From positions 1-12,350 of the forward strand of contig LNZQ01000065.1 in NCBI GenBank assembly GCA_002007315.1: a DNA stretch of 12,350 bases. The letters run 5' to 3'. The stretch's first letter is position 1. The number at the start of each line of letters is the position of its first letter. The translations under genes and the position numbers were made by a program. Shown in pieces: positions 6,518 to 12,350 of this stretch. A model generated the notes under the pieces. That model had not been told where the DNA came from and ran no database searches. It saw nothing but the letters and a program-made list of their open reading frames with translations. Origin of the DNA: Epulopiscium sp. Nele67-Bin004 (GTDB lineage: Bacteria; Bacillota_A; Clostridia; Lachnospirales; Cellulosilyticaceae).

Positions 6518-8323
6518 ATGCCATTTATCAATGAATATATCGATTATCAATTAGAAAAGTTTGGACTAACGATACAGCAACTTAGCAGTGGGCTAAGCTA
6601 TCAAAATATCGTCTACAAAATTAAAAACTGTGACATAGCACCATCAAAAATGCTAATAGATAATATGTTGCATCGGTTGGGGATTGAGCAAATTAGTTTT
6701 GAGTGGTACATACCACAAGCTGACTATGATTTATATGTGCACCGAAAAAATATTCTTGCCCTTATAAAGGAAGAAAAGCTGACCAAAGCAACAAAAATGA
6801 TTTTGGAATATGACAAAGAAGACAAACTAGCTAACTTGCAGCAACAATTTAAGTTGTATGCAAAGACACTTGTTGCCGAAAAACGAAACGAGCCACCCCA
6901 AACTTTAGTTGACATGTATAAAGATGTTATACTAAAAACTGTGCCAGACTTTGAACAAGTGCCACTAAAAGATTTGTTGTTAAGCCAAGCCGAAATATGT
7001 TTTATACTTGAATATGCATATCACATGAAAAGCGTAGATTATGATAGGGCAATAGAAATATATTTTGAAGTGCTAAAGTTTTTTACGAATAAAACGGTAG
7101 GCGTTGAAACAAAAGCTATTTTTTATCCAAAAATATTATTTAATATTTATGACTATCTGCTGGACAAGCAAAAAGAAGTTACGATAATAGCATTGTGTGA
7201 TAAAGGTATTGAATATACACGTCAAATGTATAAATTGTTGGAGCTAAGTTGGTTGCTAGAAATTAAAATACGAATGATGAGGCAAATTAACCGGAGTGGA
7301 GATGAGTTTGAGCAAGTGCAAAGGTGGCATACGACTATTGTTGATATATATGCCAGCCAAAATGTTTCGCCAGATTATGATATTAAGTATGAGATATACA
7401 ATTTTAGCAACTATTATGTTATAGGCGATGTGATAAAAAAGCGACGAGCATTACTTGGTATGTCACAAGTCAAACTTGCTGAAGATATATGCGATGCTAA
7501 AACTATATATCGTGCCGAAAAAGGAAAAAGCACCCCGCACCCAAAAATAACGATGGAATTATTAAAAAAACTTGGACTCACAGGAGATTTATGCAGTGAG
7601 GGAATACCGTTTGTTAATATGGAAGTGTATGAGCTATGTAAAAAAATATCTAGGTCAGTATCAACAGGGGCTCATGACAAGGCAGGTGCTTTGACGGAGA
7701 AACTTAAAGAAAAAATTGATATGACAAACCCAAGTAACATTCAAATTGTAGAGGCATATCTAATATTTAAAACGGATAAACATAAAGATTATGATAAGTG
7801 GGTTGAACATTTGGAAAATGTTTTATCACTAACGGTGGATATAGAGCAGTTTTGTACTATACCTACCGAAGTATATTTAACAGAGGTAGAAACTTATGTG
7901 TTATTATTGTTAATTAATATGTTAGAGCGAACAAAGCAAGTTGAACGGTCGATACAAATAACAGATGCAATATATGCACATTTGCACTCAAAAAACTTTG
8001 TGGAATGTTCTGTGCCAAAGTATATATCTTTGTGTGGGTCAAGCATTTGGACGTTATATGCATGTGGTGAGTTGTCGGGGCTTAAGAAAAAGATGACAGA
8101 CTTGATAGCGTTTTGTGTGAAGTCGCATAATATATGGGCTCTATGCGAAAACAATGCGATATTAGCTAAAATCTATAAAAAAGAAATAGAAACAACACGC
8201 CAGATGAATACAGATGAACGTGACTATTATATTTATCTACTACAAACATCATACACAATAGCCGAAATAGCTTATGCAAGTCATAGAGTTGACATAGCAA
8301 AAAGGATGTTAGATGAAATTTAA
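6518..8323 (+). CDS. Double helix-turn-helix / helical-repeat transcriptional regulator
   Basis: This 601-residue cytoplasmic protein is a probable DNA-binding regulator. Residues 302-354 are a clear XRE-type helix-turn-helix, including the core G314-M-S-Q-V-K-L-A and the segment around T329-I-Y-R-A-E-K-G. The N-terminal 5-58 resembles a second, degenerate copy: the spacing of G-L-T-I-Q-Q-L, I31-V-Y-K-I-K-N and the ending L51-H-R-L-G match the internal domain. After each comes a helix-rich stretch of about 230-240 residues, TPR-like in appearance (70-295 and 365-600). The whole therefore reads as two tandem helix-turn-helix/helical units. RRNPP regulators (PlcR, Rgg) have one such unit and often sense exported peptides. 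The gene lies directly before two ABC exporter genes sharing a promoter box, which suggests it controls them. No ligand peptide gene was identified. Confidence 0.78.
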   Translation: MPFINEYIDYQLEKFGLTIQQLSSGLSYQNIVYKIKNCDIAPSKMLIDNMLHRLGIEQISFEWYIPQADYDLYVHRKNILALIKEEKLTKATKMILEYDKEDKLANLQQQFKLYAKTLVAEKRNEPPQTLVDMYKDVILKTVPDFEQVPLKDLLLSQAEICFILEYAYHMKSVDYDRAIEIYFEVLKFFTNKTVGVETKAIFYPKILFNIYDYLLDKQKEVTIIALCDKGIEYTRQMYKLLELSWLLEIKIRMMRQINRSGDEFEQVQRWHTTIVDIYASQNVSPDYDIKYEIYNFSNYYVIGDVIKKRRALLGMSQVKLAEDICDAKTIYRAEKGKSTPHPKITMELLKKLGLTGDLCSEGIPFVNMEVYELCKKISRSVSTGAHDKAGALTEKLKEKIDMTNPSNIQIVEAYLIFKTDKHKDYDKWVEHLENVLSLTVDIEQFCTIPTEVYLTEVETYVLLLLINMLERTKQVERSIQITDAIYAHLHSKNFVECSVPKYISLCGSSIWTLYACGELSGLKKKMTDLIAFCVKSHNIWALCENNAILAKIYKKEIETTRQMNTDERDYYIYLLQTSYTIAEIAYASHRVDIAKRMLDEI

Positions 8324-8326
8324 TAC

Positions 8327-8341
8327 TATACCCACTTTAAG
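8327..8341 (-). promoter_or_regulatory. Inverted copy of the shared 15-bp exporter box
   Basis: Read on the minus strand this is CTTAAAGTGGGTATA, one base different from each of the two forward copies at 8377 and 10310. It lies 3 bases after the regulator's stop codon. No -10 stands 21 bases further on in its own direction, so it is probably not a divergent promoter. It may be a second operator half or simply the other arm of the hairpin. Confidence 0.45.
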
Positions 8342-8398
8342 AAAAAATTTGCCCCAATTTTGGTGAGAATCTTTTTCTTGAAGTGGGTATATGTTTTT
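8327..8398 (+). terminator. Long 20-bp inverted repeat after the regulator gene (terminator and possible operator)
   Basis: Bases 8327-8346 pair with 8372-8391 over 20 bp with a single T-G pair, around a 25-base loop. A five-T run follows at 8394-8398. It starts 3 bases after the stop codon and would make a strong terminator hairpin. It is unrelated to the hairpin family ending the other genes here. Its right arm contains the box shared with the next exporter promoter, so it may also act as a double-stranded operator. Confidence 0.65.
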
Positions 8399-8418
8399 GT
8401 GGGGGTGTGGCGTATAAT
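8377..8418 (+). promoter_or_regulatory. Promoter of the first ABC exporter with shared upstream box
   Basis: CTTGAAGTGGGTATA at 8377-8391 is followed after exactly 21 bases by TATAAT at 8413-8418. No acceptable -35 hexamer lies 17 bases upstream of the -10. The box ends just where the -35 would begin, as expected for an activator-dependent promoter. The same box and spacing recur before the second exporter at 10310-10351. Confidence 0.55.
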
Positions 8419-8425
8419 ATCAATA

Positions 8426-8497
8426 TATTAAATTTTGAGGCGTTATGCAGGACGGCTAATAACCGTCCGTACTACGTTGATGTATTAAATTTTGAGG
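8426..8497 (+). repeat. Leader with 15-bp direct repeats flanking a hairpin
   Basis: TATTAAATTTTGAGG occurs at 8426-8440 and, identically, at 8483-8497, 57 bases apart. Between them GGACGG (8450-8455) pairs with CCGTCC (8463-8468), and a looser pairing extends the stem outwards to 8441 and 8476. The predicted transcript starts near the first repeat. The second repeat supplies part of the gene's ribosome-binding site (GAGGGGGAG, 8494-8502). No T tract follows the hairpin, so it is not a terminator. Confidence 0.7.
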
Positions 8498-8506
8498 GGG
8501 AGAAAG

Positions 8507-10267
8507 ATGTTTAAAGGAGGAATTTTTCTAACGAAGTTTTGTTGGAAATATAATAAAAAGTTTTTGTTTGGTAACTTATTATTAAGCATTGTAAATATGG
8601 TTTATCCACTGCTTGCGGTAATTGTACCCAGTTACATAATTGATGAGCTGTTAGGACAACAACGAATGGATGTTATAGCAAGTTTGATTTTGTTGCTATG
8701 CGTTGGTAACTTTGTAGGGGGTTGGATATCAATTGAGTTATCAGTATATAACATGAATCAAAAAAATGTATTATTTAATAGGTTTCAATTATTTTTAAGT
8801 GATAACTTGTTACGTGCTGACTTGGAGCAACTGGAAAGTGCAGAGTTTTTAACAACAAAAGAAAAAGCACATAAATATTTATATGGTGATGGACGAGGGT
8901 TTGCATCTATATTTGATGATTTTACGAATGTTATAACACAAATATTAACTATCATTACATTATCATATATAATTTTGCAATTAAATGGCATAGTTTTAAT
9001 AGCATTATTTGTGAGTATTATATTGTCGGGAGTTTTTGATGCAAAGGCACAAAAAGCCCAAGTTAAAATTAATTTGGATAAGGCAGATATAGAAAGAAAA
9101 ACTAGATATTATAGTGAAGTTATGGAAGACCATAAAGTAAGCAAAGAAGTAAAAATTTACAATATGGCGGATTGGATTAAAAATAAATATGCTAGTTGTT
9201 TAGAAGATAGCCAAAAATTTTATTTACAATTTTTCCAGGTGCTAGGAAATAATGCTAAATTAAAGCAAGTTTTACAACTGGCGGAGCAGTTGATATTATA
9301 TTTCTACATAGCGACAGAAATATTAAAAAATACTATAAGTGTTGGTAGTTTCACTATGTATGTAAGTGCAGTTACAAACTTAGTTGCAGCTATAAAATCT
9401 GTAATTCAATCGTATATTCGTATTATGGCATCAGAAAGTTATTTTGAAGAAACTGATAAATACTTGTCGTTACCAAGCACAATTATGAACGATAGCGACA
9501 CAGTTATAGAAGATAATGAAATATATAGTATAGAATTTTGTAACGTTTCTTTTAAATATCCAAACCAAGATAGCTACGTTTTGCAAGGTGTTTCATTTAA
9601 AATAGATAGCCAAGAAAAAGTAACTATTATCGGTGAAAATGGTGCAGGTAAGACAACGTTAATTAAGCTATTGTTGCGATTATACAAGCCAACAGAGGGG
9701 CATATTTATATTAATGGTATTGATATAAATGAGATAAATTATCAAGATTATATGGAAAAATTTGGAGTTGTGTTCCAAGATTTCAAATTTTTTGCAGCAA
9801 CGATAAAAGAAAACTTAACGTTTGATAACGTTGATGAACAACATCTTGAAACAGTGCTAAAACAAAGTGGAATTTATGATAAAATCGAAACTTTGCCAAA
9901 AGGTGTTGATACAAATGTGTACAAAATATTTGATAAAGAGGGGATAGAGCTATCTGGTGGGCAGATGCAAAAGCTTGCTTTATCTAAAGCGTTATACAAA
10001 GATTCACCAGTTATGATACTTGATGAACCAACGTCGGCACTTGACCCACGAGCAGAGTTTGAGCTATATCAAACGTTTAACAACAATATAAATGATAAGA
10101 TAGCGATTTATATTTCGCATAGATTATCAAGTTGTAGATTTTGCGATAAAATTTTGGTTCTTGATAGAGGGCGAATTATCCAACAAGGTAACCATAATCA
10201 ACTGATTGAAAATGATGGACTATATTCAGAGTTATTTTTGATGCAAGCAAATGCATATGCAAGTTAA
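8507..10267 (+). CDS. ABC exporter half-transporter (membrane domain plus ATPase), first of a pair
   Basis: This 586-residue half-exporter pumps an unknown substrate out of the cell. About six membrane helices occupy residues 16-305 (roughly 16-45, 56-80, 138-158, 160-178, 258-278, 283-305). The ATPase follows with Walker A GENGAGKTT (376-384), Q-loop Q424, signature LSGGQ (482-486), Walker B VMILDE (502-507) with E507, D-loop ALD (511-513) and H-loop H538. All are intact, so the site is expected to be catalytic. There is no peptidase C39 domain. ATG at 8507 is chosen because GAGGGGGAG lies just upstream. A TTG at 8492 would add five residues but has no ribosome-binding site. The following gene encodes a second half-exporter, the likely partner, although each has its own terminator and leader. 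Confidence 0.93.
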   Translation: MFKGGIFLTKFCWKYNKKFLFGNLLLSIVNMVYPLLAVIVPSYIIDELLGQQRMDVIASLILLLCVGNFVGGWISIELSVYNMNQKNVLFNRFQLFLSDNLLRADLEQLESAEFLTTKEKAHKYLYGDGRGFASIFDDFTNVITQILTIITLSYIILQLNGIVLIALFVSIILSGVFDAKAQKAQVKINLDKADIERKTRYYSEVMEDHKVSKEVKIYNMADWIKNKYASCLEDSQKFYLQFFQVLGNNAKLKQVLQLAEQLILYFYIATEILKNTISVGSFTMYVSAVTNLVAAIKSVIQSYIRIMASESYFEETDKYLSLPSTIMNDSDTVIEDNEIYSIEFCNVSFKYPNQDSYVLQGVSFKIDSQEKVTIIGENGAGKTTLIKLLLRLYKPTEGHIYINGIDINEINYQDYMEKFGVVFQDFKFFAATIKENLTFDNVDEQHLETVLKQSGIYDKIETLPKGVDTNVYKIFDKEGIELSGGQMQKLALSKALYKDSPVMILDEPTSALDPRAEFELYQTFNNNINDKIAIYISHRLSSCRFCDKILVLDRGRIIQQGNHNQLIENDGLYSELFLMQANAYAS

Positions 10268-10271
10268 GATT

Positions 10272-10300
10272 AGGGGTTTGGCGAGTGCCAAGCCTCTTTT
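10272..10300 (+). terminator. Rho-independent terminator after the first exporter gene
   Basis: AGGGGTTTGGC (10272-10282) pairs over 11 bp with GCCAAGCCTCT (10287-10297) with two G-T pairs, around the loop GAGT. TTTT ends at 10300. It is a member of the window's recurring hairpin family. Confidence 0.88.
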
Positions 10301-10309
10301 GTGTTTCAC

Positions 10310-10351
10310 CTTAAAGTGAGTATAGCGGTATAAAAGATTAAATTATATAAT
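10310..10351 (+). promoter_or_regulatory. Promoter of the second ABC exporter with shared upstream box
   Basis: CTTAAAGTGAGTATA at 10310-10324 lies exactly 21 bases before TATAAT at 10346-10351, matching the arrangement upstream of the first exporter with two base differences in the 15-bp box. The -35 region is again non-consensus. An alternative -10, TATAAA, occurs at 10329-10334. Confidence 0.5.
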
Positions 10352-10376
10352 ATATCTATAAGGGAGGTATTGAATT

Positions 10377-12071
10377 ATGAAATCTAAAAACACAAATTTA
10401 TTTTTTAAAAACAACCATTTATTATTTTACTTGAGTTGTTTAATGGCAATAGTTGTAACGGTAGAAATGTTAGGGTTTGCGTACCTATTGCAACAACTTT
10501 TGGATATAGCAACTCAGCAAGATGTAGAAAAATTTATGCCGTTTGTAGGTAAATCAGGCGTATTTATTATCGTTTTAGCAGTTTCTAATTATGTTTATAT
10601 TAAGCTTAAATGCACTTTTGTTAAACGAGCTTTATTACAATACAAAAATGAAACGTTTAACACGCTTATGCAAAAAAATGTAGGTTCGTTTATGAAAGAA
10701 AATACAAGTGCGTATGTGTCAACGTTCACAAATGACATAACGAACATTGAAACTAATTATTTAAATGGAACATTTAGCATTATAGCTATGACAACTTCTT
10801 TTGTTGGAGCTGTAATTATGATGTTTTATTATAATTTGACATTGTCGTTAATAACTTGTGGTTTATGTTTGATACTAATAGTGGTGTCTAGCATGGCAGG
10901 CAAAAAGTTAACGCCGTTAGTGCGTAATGTAAGTGACAAAAACGAAATGTTTGTAAATCAAATACAAGATTTGTTAAGTGGTTTTTCTGTAATCAAAAAT
11001 TTTCAAGCAGAAGAAGAAGGCATAAAGCTGTTTAAAGAAGAAAATCAAACTTTGGAAAATGCTAAATTCTCGATGAAACTTACTGAAGGTAATGTACAAA
11101 ATATGTCTATGCAAACGTCATATATGATACAAATAGTGATGTTTTTGGTTGGTATTTACTTGACTATTACAGGACAAATTACGGTAGGGGTAGTTATAGC
11201 ATTTGTACAACTAATGAACAATCTTATGTCGCCGATTCAAAGTTTGCCCGTTTTATTTGCAAATAGAAAAGCAGCAATAGCTTTGGTTGACAAACTTGTT
11301 AGCTACACAGAAAGCACAGACGAAGAAACAGGAACTCTTGTTTTAGAAGATGTTGTAGATAATATCTCACTTTCTAATATCACATTTGGATACGAACCAG
11401 ATAAAACAATTTTGCATGATATAAACGTGAATTTTGAAAAAGGGAAAAAATATGCTATCGTTGGAGGTTCAGGAAGTGGAAAATCGACGATGTTAAACCT
11501 ATTGTTAAAAACGCATTTAAGCTATAAAGGTGAAATTAATTTTGCTAATAAAGAACTAAAAGATATTACATATGACTCGCTAAGTCAAGCTATATCAACA
11601 GTTCAACAAAATGTAATTGTTTTTAATACCAACATAAAAGATAATATTACGATGTTTAAGCATTATGACGATGCTGTTATAGAAAAAGCAGTACAATTGT
11701 CTGGGTTACAGCGTCTAGTTGATGAAAAAGGATACGACTATGTTTGTGGAGAAAATGGTGTAAACTTATCTGGTGGAGAAAAACAAAGAATATCTATTGC
11801 TAGGGCGTTACTAAAAAATACATCTATTATGTTGATGGACGAGGCAACTTCGGCACTTGATGCTGAAACTGCTACAAGCATATTAAATCAAATATTGGAG
11901 ATAGAAAACTTACTTAGTATCGTTATTACTCACAACCTTAACAAAAACATTTTGGAAAAGTTTGATGAGATTATAGTTATGCAAAAAGGTAGAATTGTAG
12001 AAGTTGGGTCGTTTGATGACCTGCTAGAGCAAAAAAATTATTTTTACTCTTTATACAATATTTTGGAATAA
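10377..12071 (+). CDS. ABC exporter half-transporter (membrane domain plus ATPase), second of a pair
   Basis: This 564-residue half-exporter has about six membrane helices within residues 15-290. The ATPase then shows Walker A GGSGSGKST (363-371), Q-loop Q411, signature LSGGE (464-468), Walker B IMLMDE (484-489) with E489, D-loop ALD (493-495) and H-loop H519. All catalytic motifs are present, so neither this protein nor its neighbour shows the degenerate site seen in some heterodimeric exporters. The two proteins are only distantly similar, which favours a heterodimer over a recent duplication, but two homodimers remain possible. AGGGAGGT (10361-10368) precedes the ATG by 8 bases. The gap to the previous gene is 109 bases and holds a terminator and the shared promoter box. 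Confidence 0.93.
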   Translation: MKSKNTNLFFKNNHLLFYLSCLMAIVVTVEMLGFAYLLQQLLDIATQQDVEKFMPFVGKSGVFIIVLAVSNYVYIKLKCTFVKRALLQYKNETFNTLMQKNVGSFMKENTSAYVSTFTNDITNIETNYLNGTFSIIAMTTSFVGAVIMMFYYNLTLSLITCGLCLILIVVSSMAGKKLTPLVRNVSDKNEMFVNQIQDLLSGFSVIKNFQAEEEGIKLFKEENQTLENAKFSMKLTEGNVQNMSMQTSYMIQIVMFLVGIYLTITGQITVGVVIAFVQLMNNLMSPIQSLPVLFANRKAAIALVDKLVSYTESTDEETGTLVLEDVVDNISLSNITFGYEPDKTILHDINVNFEKGKKYAIVGGSGSGKSTMLNLLLKTHLSYKGEINFANKELKDITYDSLSQAISTVQQNVIVFNTNIKDNITMFKHYDDAVIEKAVQLSGLQRLVDEKGYDYVCGENGVNLSGGEKQRISIARALLKNTSIMLMDEATSALDAETATSILNQILEIENLLSIVITHNLNKNILEKFDEIIVMQKGRIVEVGSFDDLLEQKNYFYSLYNILE

Positions 12072-12076
12072 AACAG

Positions 12077-12106
12077 AGGAGGTTTGGCTGGTGCTAAACC
12101 TCTTTT
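12077..12106 (+). terminator. Rho-independent terminator after the second exporter gene
   Basis: GAGGTTTGGC (12079-12088) pairs with GCTAAACCTC (12093-12102) with one G-T pair, around the loop TGGT. The stem can extend by two pairs and is followed by TTTT. Its right arm is part of the 51-bp repeat shared with 5516-5566. Confidence 0.87.
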
Positions 12107-12141
12107 ATTTTGTGGGTTGCTATGATAAAATAATATTAGAT
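12091..12141 (+). repeat. 51-bp direct repeat, copy 2
   Basis: Identical over 51 bases to 5516-5566, including the extended -10 candidate (12118-12126). The match ends abruptly at 12141, where sequence corresponding to the interior of the second Rpn gene (from 6057) begins. The two matches share two bases (AT) at the join. Confidence 0.95.
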
Positions 12142-12350
12142 GGGCGGAAAGATGACAAAGCAAGAGCGATTAAACCGAGCAATACAAATCACTAAAAAGT
12201 GTGAAGTTGAAGAACAAAAAGACATTCAAGCAATGTTGTACACATTTGCATTAAAGTTTTTAAGTGGAGAACAACTTGAGCAATTTAAGGAGGTGTTTAA
12301 ATTGACAGCATTAGGAGAGATGTTATATAACGATGGGATAAAAGAAGGAA
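12140..12350 (+). pseudogene. Truncated copy of the second Rpn gene, nuclease core deleted, open at right edge
   Basis: Bases 12140-12350 match 6057-6267 with 8 substitutions in 211 (96% identity) and no gaps. The upstream 51-bp repeat and this match are offset by 6575 and 6083 bases from their originals, so 492 bp have been lost. The deletion removes the original ribosome-binding site, start and residues 1-159, including D50, E64 and Q66. A frame stays open from ATG at 12140 (stop TAG just before it), with a second ATG at 12152, to the edge of the window. It corresponds to Rpn residue 160 onward. The internal AAGGAGGTG (12287-12295) and TTG (12302) are unchanged. It may be a decaying copy or a working gene for the C-terminal protein alone. 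The end lies outside the window. Confidence 0.8.
12287..12304 (+). promoter_or_regulatory. Conserved internal Shine-Dalgarno and TTG in the truncated Rpn copy
   Basis: AAGGAGGTG (12287-12295) and TTG (12302-12304) are identical to 6204-6221 with the same spacing. The TTG is in frame with the ATG at 12140, 54 codons downstream. With the promoter region also retained, this copy could express only the C-terminal portion. Confidence 0.5.

Noticed and set aside
8300..8341. Divergent minus-strand promoter from the inverted box
   Set aside because: No TATAAT-like sequence stands about 21 bases beyond the inverted box on the minus strand, and no minus-strand gene follows.
8391..8417. Eight-residue frame (MFLWGCGV) as a possible signal peptide gene for the regulator
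   Set aside because: It lies between the promoter box and the -10, so it would not be on the exporter transcript. Its upstream ribosome-binding site is poor and it has no secretion signal.
8445..8459. Four-residue leader frame (Met-Gln-Asp-Gly) in the exporter leader
   Set aside because: It follows GAGG at short spacing, but a frame this short is expected by chance and there is no attenuator structure with a T tract.
8492..8506. TTG at 8492 as start of the first exporter gene
   Set aside because: No ribosome-binding site precedes it, whereas GAGGGGGAG sits correctly before ATG 8507. The five extra residues would be coded by that ribosome-binding site.

Overview
The window looks like chromosomal DNA of a low-GC Gram-positive anaerobe (Bacillota, most likely Clostridia, possibly the Lachnospirales). 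The reasons are the strong A+T bias, near-perfect AGGAGG ribosome-binding sites before almost every gene, GTG/TTG start usage, the Rpn-family nuclease genes with Gly-Ile-Lys-Glu tails, and the ABC-exporter repertoire. All genes lie on the + strand. No tRNA, rRNA, CRISPR array or insertion sequence was seen, and no gene-free stretch exceeds about 185 bases.

Layout: (1) 15-971, an Rpn-type PD-(D/E)XK nuclease gene with its own terminator. (2) 1043-5486, a promoter followed by a three-gene operon: an 814-residue membrane-fusion (MacA/HlyD-like) protein with a very long coiled coil, a MacB/FtsX-type permease and a LolD/MacB-type ATPase, closed by a terminator. Together they should form an ABC efflux or export machine. 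(3) 5580-6449, a second Rpn-type nuclease gene of a different subfamily. (4) 6518-8323, a 601-residue regulator with two helix-turn-helix/helical-repeat halves. (5) 8507-10267 and 10377-12071, two half-size ABC exporters, each with its own leader and terminator, probable partners of a heterodimer. (6) 12140 to the right edge, a 96%-identical copy of the 3' part of the second Rpn gene. It is joined directly to a perfect copy of that gene's upstream region by loss of 492 bp, which removes the whole nuclease core.

Three signals stand out. First, both intact Rpn genes carry a strong Shine-Dalgarno and an in-frame start deep inside the reading frame, predicting C-terminal 72- and 76-residue proteins. 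This matches the gene-within-gene antitoxin arrangement reported for E. coli Rpn proteins. The truncated third copy keeps that internal start and the promoter region but not the toxin part, so it may be a free-standing antitoxin-like gene. Second, the two ABC exporter genes share a 15-bp box, CTT(A/G)AAGTG(A/G)GTATA, lying exactly 21 bp upstream of a perfect TATAAT. A third, inverted copy follows the regulator's stop codon, making the regulator the natural candidate to bind it. Third, the regulator plus exporter module is bracketed by direct repeats (51 bp identical plus about 211 bp at 96%), so it could be deleted or amplified by homologous recombination.
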